Below, piece by piece: positions 34,966 to 43,040 of a stretch of DNA of 64,000 nt. Source of the stretch: Mycobacterium sp. URHB0044 (lineage in GTDB: Bacteria; Actinomycetota; Actinomycetes; Mycobacteriales; Mycobacteriaceae); assembly GCF_000620625.1 (NCBI RefSeq), contig NZ_JIAW01000017.1, positions 62,001 through 126,000 of the forward strand. The letters run 5' to 3'. A program made the translations under genes and the position numbers. The notes beneath the pieces were generated by a model. That model was not told the origin of the DNA. It saw only the letters and a list, made by a program, of their open reading frames with translations, and did no database searches. The number at the start of each line of letters is the position of its first letter. Position 1 is the stretch's first letter.

Positions 34966-35464
34966 ATGACAGCAAGCCCGCGGCTTCGCAATTTCGACGC
35001 GCGTGTGTCCCCGGACCGCCTGAATCGTGAATGGCGCCGCCCCAGGTTGCGATGCGCCACGTGGTACCAGATTTTCTCGACGATCGTGATGGCGTTGGCG
35101 GTCGTCGTCGTCGCCGTCGTCATCGGACTGGTTGCCGCCCTGAGACGTGGAGGAATCGACACGTCAAGCTGACGCCAGAGGGAATCGACATCGCGAACAT
35201 CGTCTCTACGAAGTACGTCGATTGGGACGACATGGTCGACGTCAAGGACAACACCGACACGAAGCGTCGGACTCGTAGGGCGATCGTCCTCTGCCTGAGG
35301 ACGGTGGCGAGGAGATCGTGAACGGGGCTGTCTTCTATGTGCCGAATGGGGTAGCGCTGTATTGGACGGTGCGGTACTACTGGCGCCATCCCGATGATCG
35401 GGCGGAACTGATGGCTGGTCGGGCGGCCGAGTGGTTCCGCGACGGGCGATTCGCCGTCGAGTAG
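34966..35464 (+). pseudogene. Frameshifted small membrane protein (PH-domain-like), decayed
   Basis: Three consecutive frames give one sensible protein. From ATG 34966: a basic start and a membrane helix (WYQIFSTIVMALAVVVVAVVIGLVAAL). After a first frame change near 35160: VKLTPEGIDIANIVSTKYVDWDDMVDVKDN, typical of bacterial PH-type (bPH) membrane proteins. After a second change near 35300: EDGGEEIVNGAVFYVPNGVALYW and GRAAEWFRDGRFAVE up to TAG 35462-35464. Two independent shifts make sequencing error unlikely but not impossible. Nothing else supported was found from 34771 to 35623. Confidence 0.6.
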
Positions 35465-35623
35465 CGGCGTGCGGCGCACTGCGGACGGCGGCAGCGACGG
35501 GTTGACTCGTGTGGAGGTCGGTCAGTGGCCGGCGGCGCTCTCCGGCGCTCGCCGCATGTCAACACGTCGGCGATTTGCGAGTGTTCGTCGGACTGGTCAG
35601 ACACCGCTGGCATGATTCGTTCT

Positions 35624-37042
35624 ATGTCAGACCAACCGAGTCCGTACAAGTACCAGGCGATCGCAGTTGAGCAGCAACCTAACGGTCCGATCATGTACTT
35701 ACTGGGTGTTCCCGCCGATGAACTCCTGGAGTGGGCCGACGTGCCGAGTGCGAAGGCCGATTACATGGCCGGGTATCAGCGTGTGTACAACAAGGATCGT
35801 GCTAAAGACGTAACTGAGTTTCTGAGTCTTTCGCTCAAGAACATTATTCCTGGCGCGATCATTGTGACAGTCGACTCTGAAAGGATAACAATAAGTGCCA
35901 AAGACGGTGCTGCTGCCGAGTTAGCGATCGATGCGACTGAATCGACTTTCGACGAACAATTAGAACTTCAGTATGAACGCTTCAAAAATCGAATGTCGCC
36001 CGCCGAACTTGAAAGCGCAGAGATCGATGATGTGGACGCGGACGAGACCGACGATGACGAAGAAGTTGAGAACGCAGGTATCCCTGACTCATATTTGGCA
36101 TCACTCGCAGTAGAATTGAAGCAGGCGATCGACAACTTTGATGAACTCACTGAAACACGTCAGGCCGCGATCACCAACTACATTCAGTCAGTGTCTAAGC
36201 CTGGTCTCATTATTGACGGGCAACATCGCGTATTCGGAGCCAAGGATGTTGCAGATCACGCGGTGGTTCTTCCTGTCGTATTGCTTCCAGGATTGGAGTT
36301 TGCAGAGCAAGTTTTCCACTTTTATGTACTGAATAATAAGGCAAAGCCGTTGACTCCGACGGAATTGCGTCGAACCATTAGTACCTCTCTTACAAATCAG
36401 GAGATTGATGACCTATGGCAAAGATTCGACGACGCAGGCATTAATCCTGAAGCGACGCGGTGGACTCACAAGCTGCAAACCAGTCCCAAGTCACCCTTTC
36501 AGAACCTTATCGATTTCGGGTTGGGTGGTGAAGGATTCTTGAAGGAAAATGTAGCATTCCAGCTGGTGTCGAAATTCGTAAACATGCCCAAGAAATATAA
36601 GATTCTGTATTCAGGTATTCCGGCCTTTGACAATAAAGACGATGACCGTTTGGAATACTTTTATGGACTTTGGAACGCGATCAAATCAATCTATCCAAAA
36701 GTATGGAATGACGGAGTCGAGAACACCGGAAGTCAACTCTTCATGAAAGCGACTCTGCTGGTCTTGCAGGAGTATGTATTGGACAGCCTGGTGCAATACA
36801 CAGTAATCAGGCAGATGGACGGAGCTGAGTCTCCGTTGAAAGACCTGGAGGACTTGGAAAAGGCTGTAAAGGGCATTTTGAACTTTTTGCCCTCAGAATT
36901 TTTCGAGAACGAATGGCAGGTGAAGCAAATCGATACAACTGACGGGCACAAGTTTTTGCGTTCGCAGATGGAGATAGCAGTTCAGAACCAGGGTACCAAG
37001 CTGGGCTACCAGCAGCTGTTCAAAAAAGTCAAGCAAAAGTAG
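35624..37042 (+). CDS. DGQHR domain protein (DndB/DpdB superfamily)
   Basis: 472 residues. ATG 35624 is the most likely start, but no strong ribosome binding site is visible; an ATG at 35612 is possible. The defining motif LIIDGQHRVFGAKD lies near residue 200, followed by FHFYVLNNKAKPLTPTELRRTI, the typical second block of DndB-like proteins. A strongly acidic insert (DDVDADETDDDEEVENAG) precedes the motif. DGQHR proteins accompany DNA modification systems: DndB regulates phosphorothioation, and DpdB works with DpdA. The gene is clearly more AT-rich than the flanking chromosome. It is followed after 4 bases by an HNH nuclease gene. Confidence 0.8.
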   Translation: MSDQPSPYKYQAIAVEQQPNGPIMYLLGVPADELLEWADVPSAKADYMAGYQRVYNKDRAKDVTEFLSLSLKNIIPGAIIVTVDSERITISAKDGAAAELAIDATESTFDEQLELQYERFKNRMSPAELESAEIDDVDADETDDDEEVENAGIPDSYLASLAVELKQAIDNFDELTETRQAAITNYIQSVSKPGLIIDGQHRVFGAKDVADHAVVLPVVLLPGLEFAEQVFHFYVLNNKAKPLTPTELRRTISTSLTNQEIDDLWQRFDDAGINPEATRWTHKLQTSPKSPFQNLIDFGLGGEGFLKENVAFQLVSKFVNMPKKYKILYSGIPAFDNKDDDRLEYFYGLWNAIKSIYPKVWNDGVENTGSQLFMKATLLVLQEYVLDSLVQYTVIRQMDGAESPLKDLEDLEKAVKGILNFLPSEFFENEWQVKQIDTTDGHKFLRSQMEIAVQNQGTKLGYQQLFKKVKQK

Positions 37043-37046
37043 CGCG

Positions 37047-37880
37047 ATGGAAATTATATTCGGCGAGCTCGATACGCTGATGGATCGACTCGCAGTGGGA
37101 AACGTTAAGGACGACAGCAGTCCGCGCGCGTCATTCTACGTTTCAGCGGCGATAGAGCGCGCCCGAAACATTCTTCGGTGGGACGCAGACATCGCAAGTC
37201 ACGCACTATTCGAAACTCGCATCAGGTTGGCGATTCACTTGGCTCCGCGGACAGCCATCGCGTACGACCGCTCAAACCCTACGCCGCGTTGGAAGTTGAT
37301 TCGACAGCATCTATTTGAAGCATTTGGCCGTGCGGGGACAGCTGATATTGACGAGCTAGCGCGTGATCTCGCGAAGGTATTGGATACATTTGACAGTGAG
37401 CGCGAGCAGGTTACGAGCCGTCTGTCATACCTTCTTAAGCACAACGGCGCGATTTGTCAGAGCTGTCGAGTGGAATTCTTTATTACGCCGAAAACGCTAA
37501 ACGAATGTGATGAGTACAAACCCTACTATTTGTCTCCGGAAGAGTTATTAAAACCGGAGGTTGATCACATAGATGCGATAAGCGCCCTAGGCACAAATGC
37601 ACTCAACAATTTGCAACTACTGTGCCGTCTGTGTAACCAAGGTAAGGGTGACGGCCTCGGCCTTAGCGTACGTGAAGAAATACGGAACTCAGGGTTCGCC
37701 ATTAACAGTATGTCGGCTGCCTATCGCGGAAGGTTGCTCTATTATGTACTCTTGAGAGACGCCCGTGTATGCACCAGATGCCACACTGTCGACGCCGAGC
37801 TGACGATCCGTCCGGTTGTTTCGACGGGTGCGCTGGTTCGCTCGAACATGCGGACTGTATGCACGAAATGCTGCTATTAG
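37047..37880 (+). CDS. HNH endonuclease
   Basis: 277 residues from ATG 37047, four bases after the DGQHR gene, so they form an operon. The N-terminal ~130 residues are helical and of unknown role. The HNH module spans ~137-200: CQSC (137-140), PEVDHIDAI with His173, LNNLQLLC with the Asn, and CRLCNQGKGDG completing the four-Cys zinc knot. A second zinc-binding pair set, CTRC (242-245) and CTKC (272-275), lies at the C-terminus. HNH nucleases nick or cut DNA, and pairing with a DGQHR protein suggests modification-linked restriction. It ends exactly one base before the convergent DpdB-like gene. AT-rich like its partner. Confidence 0.82.
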   Translation: MEIIFGELDTLMDRLAVGNVKDDSSPRASFYVSAAIERARNILRWDADIASHALFETRIRLAIHLAPRTAIAYDRSNPTPRWKLIRQHLFEAFGRAGTADIDELARDLAKVLDTFDSEREQVTSRLSYLLKHNGAICQSCRVEFFITPKTLNECDEYKPYYLSPEELLKPEVDHIDAISALGTNALNNLQLLCRLCNQGKGDGLGLSVREEIRNSGFAINSMSAAYRGRLLYYVLLRDARVCTRCHTVDAELTIRPVVSTGALVRSNMRTVCTKCCY

Positions 37881-38984
37881 TCAACCTTTGTTGAGGACTT
37901 GAAGAAGTAGACTAGTCAGCAATTTGACATCATTCGGTGTGTTTTGAAGGGCGTTCCACTTGCGCTGATCACCTGGGCCGAGTTCCCACGTGCCTGCTGT
38001 CCAAGCGGCGACTTCGTGGAGGGTTTCGAGGCTGCGGTCCAAATTTGCTGCTGGCAATTGGTCCGCGTCGTACTGTTCGGTAAGTGAGTCCATTACGTAG
38101 CCCATCGCCTGAATCCCGACGCCGTGGGTCAAACGAGACTTGCGCGGTATGAGCTTCCACTCGATCGGCCACATACTTTCGACGATGCTCCAGTAGATCT
38201 TCAGATGCAGGACCATCTGCTCGACATCGCCGGAGCCATCCTCAGGATCGCGGTACTGATAGAGGGCTCCGTCATACAAGCTGTTCTCGATCATCTTGAG
38301 AACGCTGTTGTCCTTGATGTATCCATCGGGAGAGGTCGGTGTTGCGATCGCACCCTGAAACGGACTATCGGAGTCGAGATTCAAACGCGTCATTATCTGT
38401 GCTGGCAACTTGCGTCGCGCGTACTTCGGCGGCAGATAGCCCGCGGCATCGGGCAACAGCTCGTGAATGAGTCCCTTGGGCAATGGCTTTGTGTTGTTCA
38501 CCAGAATGAACTGCGAGCGCTGCTCATCGGCGCCCGAAGCGATGAATGCGACGGCGGCGATCGGGAACTCAGCGACATCGGCATCGCGAATCGCCGCAAC
38601 TCGCTGCTGACCATCCACCAGTAGCGCGGGTTTCTCCGCCTCCTCGAGCGCCTCATCGACCGGGATGACTAACTCGCCCATGGTCGAATACTCGACGGAT
38701 CCTCGACGCCGCCCCGGTATGAAACGCACGCGGGAGTCGAACGCGAGGACGACAGCGTTGGGCAGTAAGGCCTCGGGCGACTCGATGTACCTTCGGATAG
38801 CACGAATGTGGTTCATCACTTCGGGCCGTTGGTAGCCGTCGAGTTCGCCTTGGTCGGTTCGCTTCACTCGAGAGACTGCGGTGAAGTCAAGAAGTCGTTT
38901 GCCGTCGATCGCGAAGCAGTAGATCTGTCGGCCCCCTTGCCGCACTTCCAATGCCGGAACTTTAATCTCGTACCTATCAGCCAC
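37881..38984 (-). CDS. dpdB: DGQHR domain protein, DpdB-like (second copy in the dpd operon)
   Basis: About 367 residues. GTG 38984 is preferred because AAAGGA lies 6 bases upstream; TTG 38999 is an alternative. Shared blocks with the 40215-41357 paralogue are LDGYQRPEVMNHIRAIRRYI, LPNAVVLAFDSRVRF, ALLVDGQQRVAAIRDA, SQFILVNNTKPLPKGLIHELLP and KSRLTHGVGIQAMGYVMD. In Salmonella, DpdB is required with DpdA to place preQ0 in DNA. It overlaps the end of dpdA by about 8 bases and is the last gene of the leftward operon. Having two such proteins either side of DpdA suggests they have specialised roles. Confidence 0.8.
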   Translation of the reverse strand: MADRYEIKVPALEVRQGGRQIYCFAIDGKRLLDFTAVSRVKRTDQGELDGYQRPEVMNHIRAIRRYIESPEALLPNAVVLAFDSRVRFIPGRRRGSVEYSTMGELVIPVDEALEEAEKPALLVDGQQRVAAIRDADVAEFPIAAVAFIASGADEQRSQFILVNNTKPLPKGLIHELLPDAAGYLPPKYARRKLPAQIMTRLNLDSDSPFQGAIATPTSPDGYIKDNSVLKMIENSLYDGALYQYRDPEDGSGDVEQMVLHLKIYWSIVESMWPIEWKLIPRKSRLTHGVGIQAMGYVMDSLTEQYDADQLPAANLDRSLETLHEVAAWTAGTWELGPGDQRKWNALQNTPNDVKLLTSLLLQVLNKG

Positions 38985-40218
38985 CACGGGTCCTTTCAAG
39001 GATTGACGCGTCTGCGGGACGGAGTGTCTTCATCTTCGCTGCGAGCACTGACAGGTTGTGGAAGCCGCGCCGCTTGTTTCGTTCGCTGGCACGGAAGATC
39101 ACCATCTCGACACCGTGCTTCTCGCACAGGCCGCATTGGCACTTCCGCCATGGTGCGGCATGCAAAGTTTCTGCGTACTGACTCCGGTAGGACTTCTTGA
39201 CGCCGATCACATCTTCGTAGGCGACGACCGCGTCGAGTGCTTCGTCGGCTGAGATCTCGCCTCGATCAAACGCTCGCAGAGCTTGGAGACTCTCACGTTC
39301 GGCCTCGATGGCATGACGCTGCGAAACACGGCCGGACAGGATCGCTCGCTTCAAGGTGACATTTCCATCTACTTGAGGAACCTTGATGGCGGCAAAGGTC
39401 CGCTCGATGGTGTGGTAATTATCCTTCTCGTCCATGAAGGATTGGCGGAACGACGACGTGCTGTCGAAGCTTGTGACCCCGAGGGATTCGAACTCGGCCA
39501 TCGCTTCGAACCGGGTGATCCCCAGCAGGTGAAGTCCTGTGTCGGGCTTTCGGATTCGGTCGATTGTAAGGAGGCAGGCCAGAATGTCCGTGGTCTTCAG
39601 CGGGACCATGCCCCCGAGTGCGATGTGGTTGTACCCAATGTCCTGAAGCTGGCGGACACTGTCCGCATAACTCGCAGGGTCCCAGCCTTGTGCCGCTCCA
39701 ACTAACCGCAGTGCGGTGTTGCGCTCTTCAGCTGCCGCCTTGAACTTCTCCGCGAATGCCAGCGAGATTCGCCTGCGTTCCTTCCACTCGTCCGGGGCGT
39801 CGCTTAAGTCGCGGCGGAATCCCAAGATGATGTGGTCGATACTCACCCCAGCGTCGAAACCGCACTGTTCATAGAAGTCCAAAACTTCATGCACAGTGTA
39901 GGGAGGCTCGGGTTCATTCACGTAGTTGAACGCACCGCAATCACCAAGTGTCTCAACACCTTCTGGAAGTCGAAGAAATCCGCGGACTCCGAGACGGTAC
40001 AGGCGTTGCCGTTGCGGCATCGAGTACTTGCCGACGCCCTTGATTGACCCATCGACGATCGCCTTCGAAACGAGTACTCCGTCGTACGCGCGAACCGTGA
40101 GCACTTCATGCGCATACTTGTCGTCGCGCTGCCGCACACGAAGCGGCGAATGTTCGTCGTGTATGAAGTCATACGTCGGGCTGACCTGGTCTTGACTGTC
40201 CGGAAAGTAGAACTTCAC
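38977..40218 (-). CDS. dpdA: DpdA: tRNA-guanine transglycosylase homologue for 7-deazaguanine insertion into DNA
   Basis: 413 residues. GTG 40218 overlaps the upstream stop (GTGA) and starts KFYFPDSQDQVSPTYDF, where the family begins. TGT features are present: GDCGAF (Asp93, like the general Asp of TGT GDSGGFQ), VSIDHIILGF (Asp128), GYNHIALGGMVPLKTT, VTSFDSTSSF (Asp252, candidate nucleophile) and the zinc site CQCGLC (370-375) with a distal His398. DpdA enzymes swap guanine in DNA for preQ0. It is clearly not the housekeeping tRNA enzyme: it is shorter, divergent and embedded between two DGQHR genes opposite a preQ0 synthesis operon. Confidence 0.88.
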   Translation of the reverse strand: MKFYFPDSQDQVSPTYDFIHDEHSPLRVRQRDDKYAHEVLTVRAYDGVLVSKAIVDGSIKGVGKYSMPQRQRLYRLGVRGFLRLPEGVETLGDCGAFNYVNEPEPPYTVHEVLDFYEQCGFDAGVSIDHIILGFRRDLSDAPDEWKERRRISLAFAEKFKAAAEERNTALRLVGAAQGWDPASYADSVRQLQDIGYNHIALGGMVPLKTTDILACLLTIDRIRKPDTGLHLLGITRFEAMAEFESLGVTSFDSTSSFRQSFMDEKDNYHTIERTFAAIKVPQVDGNVTLKRAILSGRVSQRHAIEAERESLQALRAFDRGEISADEALDAVVAYEDVIGVKKSYRSQYAETLHAAPWRKCQCGLCEKHGVEMVIFRASERNKRRGFHNLSVLAAKMKTLRPADASILERTRGG

Positions 40219-41357
40219 GTCTGCTCCTTGCGCGCCGTGACATACGCCCGTGCAAGAAAGTTGGACAACGCCGAAATATGTTTTGAGACGTTCTGCAACT
40301 CGTCCCACGGCAGTCCCAGTTCTTCCCATGTGCCACTGGTCCAGCGGCACTGCGGAACGATGCGCAAGAGTTCTCGCTTCGTGTCCGCTTCAGCTGTTGG
40401 TGCAGTTACATCAATGTGCACCATCACTCGGTCCATCAGGCGACTCATGGCGCGAACGCCGACACCACCCATGAGTTTCGACTTAGTCGGCGGTTTGCCC
40501 CATGCGTCGGGAAAGAGGTCTCGGACGGCGTTCCAGTAAATCAGCAGAATTCGCCTGATGCCTTCCGTATCGGTCGAACCCGTCGCCATGTTTCGGTAGG
40601 GAAACAGGACGCCAGACGGAGATTCAAGCGACTCCTTCAGCGCTTCAACGAGACTCGTATCGGTCACGACACTCTGCCGACGGTCGTCCACATCACTGGA
40701 AGCGCGCTTGACTAGTCCGAAGAATGGTGATTCGGGATCGCGATTGAGCATGTCAACCAGGGCCGAGGGCATGCGGCGCTGTGAGAGACGCGGAGAAGGT
40801 GCCGAAATGACCTCTGGGAGTAGTTCAGTGACGAGATTCGACGGCAGTGGGGCGACAGTGTTGACTCGGAGAAATTGATCTCGTTGGAGCTCCAGGCTAG
40901 GCGCGACGAACCCGGCCACCGGAACTGCGAGTCGTGTATTACTGGTGCGCGCTAGTGCCAGGCTTCGTTGCTGGCCGTCGACGATCCAAGCTGGGCGGGG
41001 ATCCTCCGGGTTATTGGGAATCGGTATCTCGAGCGTGCCGGAGGTCGCTAGACCGTCCGTGGTGGTCGGCCCACGACTGGATCGAAAGCGCACGTTGTCG
41101 GGCAGTGCGAGGATGAGGCCATTGGGGAACAACACTTCGCCTGAGTTCAGGTAGTCGAGGATCTGTTTTACGTGGTTACGCCGCTCTGGGCGCTGGTACC
41201 CGAGCAACTTGCCAGCCGCGTCGCGGGATATTCGTGCCACGTCAGCGACGAGGTCAACCTCTTCTGCGGCCAACGCAAAGAGGTACAAGGGCATGTCCGA
41301 ATTCTGCTCGATTCGCAGTGCGCGACGTTCGATTACGCGCTCCGGGTCATCGCTCAT
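40215..41357 (-). CDS. dpdB: DGQHR domain protein, DpdB-like (first copy in the dpd operon)
   Basis: 380 residues from ATG 41357, overlapping the upstream stop by 4 bases (ATGA). Motifs match the other DpdB-like protein: LLGYQRPERRNHVKQILDYL, FPNGLILALPDNVRF, AWIVDGQQRSLALA near residue 130, DQFLRVNTVAPLPSNLVTELLP, RRMPSALVDMLNRDPESPFFG and KSKLMGGVGVRAMSRLMDRV. The DGQHR core resembles ParB/Srx-type nucleotide-binding folds (family knowledge). Translation is coupled to DpdA downstream (4-base GTGA overlap), which supports a DpdA-DpdB complex. Confidence 0.82.
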   Translation of the reverse strand: MSDDPERVIERRALRIEQNSDMPLYLFALAAEEVDLVADVARISRDAAGKLLGYQRPERRNHVKQILDYLNSGEVLFPNGLILALPDNVRFRSSRGPTTTDGLATSGTLEIPIPNNPEDPRPAWIVDGQQRSLALARTSNTRLAVPVAGFVAPSLELQRDQFLRVNTVAPLPSNLVTELLPEVISAPSPRLSQRRMPSALVDMLNRDPESPFFGLVKRASSDVDDRRQSVVTDTSLVEALKESLESPSGVLFPYRNMATGSTDTEGIRRILLIYWNAVRDLFPDAWGKPPTKSKLMGGVGVRAMSRLMDRVMVHIDVTAPTAEADTKRELLRIVPQCRWTSGTWEELGLPWDELQNVSKHISALSNFLARAYVTARKEQT

Positions 41358-42241
41358 CGCATCGCCGCCCTAGCGCGGAACAAGTCACCGAATCGCTTTT
41401 GCTCACAGGCGATGCCATCATCTCGGATTTGCCGCAGCGCTCTGGTAGCAGAAAGGTTCGGTCGTTCTGCGAGGAGTCTGTCGATCAACGCGGTGATCTG
41501 AGCATCCGTCATGGGGGTGCGGTCGTAGCTCTCCACATGACCCACGGACCCTGCCCACTTCGACCACGCAATCTCATCGGTTGACCTGTAAAGGTTGCTT
41601 CCCGTGCGGCATTTCAGCCACCGTCGAGCCATCCGAAGGCTGACACTGGAGGCGGTGCCTCCTAGGTTGGCGCGTAAGGAGCGGTTCGCGGGGAGTCTCG
41701 GTAGACCGTCGATGTCGCGAGCGCCGCCTACGAGTAGAAGGTCTCCGCCGCGACGCGCAAGGCGAACGAGATCGTCATCCATGCTTCGGGCATACGCTTC
41801 CGACAGCACTAGAAGGACGCGATCGTCCGTGTCATCGACCAGCGAGTTGATTGAGTCAAGCGAGTCGAGGCGCCGCCACCAATCGCGGAGCCCCGCCGTG
41901 TCGGATGCGACAGAATCCACGTGGCCTCCCGAGAAGGTCGCCGCGTACGCACTTGCTTTGGTCGACACATCGCGCAGGCCCAGGCCTGCGGAAGCGACCA
42001 TCGTTTGCACGGTGTAACCGGCACTCTGTGCGTCTCCCACTAGTCCCCGCGCTTGTTGCCACGCTTCGCCCTGGTAAAGATCAACCAGCCTGACCTTCGG
42101 TTTTGCTTTCTCAAGGCGTTGGCGCCATGCCGTAAACCGCATTTCACTGTCGCCCTCAGGTAGTGATCTGATGCGGAGACTCTCGTCAGGTGCCACCGAC
42201 TTTCTGTCGGTGCAGTTGACTACGATCGTCAGTTTCGGCAC
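41354..42241 (-). CDS. YaaA/DUF6884-like protein of the dpd operon, candidate DpdC analogue
   Basis: 295 residues from ATG 42241; first gene of the leftward operon. The first 110 residues resemble YaaA/DUF6884-type proteins: KLTIVVNCTDRKS, then VRLVDLYQGEAWQQARGLV, and TMVASAGLGLRDVSTKASAYAATF, the pattern strand-C, LYxGxxxxxAR, SAxxGL. The middle has LLVLSEAYARSMDDDLVRLARRGGDLLLVGG and the C-terminal ~60 residues are helical and Arg-rich. In Salmonella-type islands DpdC belongs to a YaaA-related family (DUF328) and converts preQ0 in DNA to the amide form (ADG). The resemblance here is by eye only, so equivalence is an inference. Confidence 0.6.
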   Translation of the reverse strand: MPKLTIVVNCTDRKSVAPDESLRIRSLPEGDSEMRFTAWRQRLEKAKPKVRLVDLYQGEAWQQARGLVGDAQSAGYTVQTMVASAGLGLRDVSTKASAYAATFSGGHVDSVASDTAGLRDWWRRLDSLDSINSLVDDTDDRVLLVLSEAYARSMDDDLVRLARRGGDLLLVGGARDIDGLPRLPANRSLRANLGGTASSVSLRMARRWLKCRTGSNLYRSTDEIAWSKWAGSVGHVESYDRTPMTDAQITALIDRLLAERPNLSATRALRQIRDDGIACEQKRFGDLFRARAAMR

Positions 42242-42264
42242 GTGCCAACTCCTCGGCCTCGATC

Positions 42265-42317
42265 AAAACTACACATCAGATGTGTCGGCTCTCGGGTGTA
42301 GTTTCGGCTACTATAAC
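42265..42317. promoter_or_regulatory. Divergent promoter region with nested inverted repeats between the dpd and que operons
   Basis: AAACTACAC (42266-42274) is repeated inverted as GTGTAGTTT (42296-42304), and inside it ACACATC (42271-42277) and GATGTGT (42279-42285) form a tight palindrome. A TATAAC -10-like box is at 42312-42317 on the plus strand. Such nested repeats in a 106-base divergent spacer suggest a regulator controlling both operons; a DGQHR protein is a candidate by analogy with DndB. Confidence 0.5.
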
Positions 42318-42347
42318 CGCACACACCGACAAGCTCGGGAGGATGTC

Positions 42348-43040
42348 TTGAAAACACCCGCAGTTGTACTTCTCAGTGGCGGACTCGACTCGACGACGGT
42401 GCTGGCCATCGCCAAGAGTCGCGGGTTCGCGGCGTATGCGCTGTCATTCCGTTACGGGCAGCGGCACGCAATCGAGCTCGAATCTGCACAACGCGTCGCT
42501 GAATCTCAGGGCGTCATGAGGCATGTAGTGGCCGACATCGACCTCCGTGTCTTCGGCGGATCGGCGTTGACGGCCGATATTGAAGTCCCCAAGCACGACA
42601 CGGTGGCAGAACTAGACGAAGAAGACATTCCGTCGACGTACGTGCCTGCACGCAATACGATCTTTCTGTCGTTCGCACTCGCCTATGCCGAAACGGTTGC
42701 AGCCCAAGACATCTTCATCGGAGTGAACGCCCTTGACTACTCCGGATACCCAGACTGTCGGCCCGAGTACATTGCCGCATTCCAGGCGATGGCCAACCTT
42801 GCGACCAAGGCTGGCGTTGATGGAGGTGCGATGACGATCCATACGCCGCTGATCAAGATGACGAAGGCTGACATAGTGCGCACTGGGACAGAACTAGGCG
42901 TGGACTATGGCTTGACCTCGTCCTGCTATGACCCAAGCGCCATTGGCCAGCCGTGTGGAAGATGCGATTCATGCCTGCTGCGCCTGAAGGGATTCGAGGA
43001 AGCCGGGCTTAGCGATCCGCTCGCGTATCAGGCTGCCTGA
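42348..43040 (+). CDS. queC: 7-cyano-7-deazaguanine (preQ0) synthase QueC
   Basis: 230 residues. TTG 42348 is chosen because GGGAGG is 5 bases upstream and the protein then begins LKTPAVVLLSGGLDSTTVLA, the PP-loop ATPase motif. Near the C-terminus SSCYDPSAIGQPCGRCDSCLLRLKGF gives the four-Cys zinc site. QueC turns 7-carboxy-7-deazaguanine into preQ0 with ATP and ammonia. Length is normal for the family. It is the first gene of a four-gene operon (stop overlaps the queE start by one base). Many mycobacteria make no queuosine, so a dedicated preQ0 supply for DNA modification is likely. Confidence 0.93.
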   Translation: MKTPAVVLLSGGLDSTTVLAIAKSRGFAAYALSFRYGQRHAIELESAQRVAESQGVMRHVVADIDLRVFGGSALTADIEVPKHDTVAELDEEDIPSTYVPARNTIFLSFALAYAETVAAQDIFIGVNALDYSGYPDCRPEYIAAFQAMANLATKAGVDGGAMTIHTPLIKMTKADIVRTGTELGVDYGLTSSCYDPSAIGQPCGRCDSCLLRLKGFEEAGLSDPLAYQAA

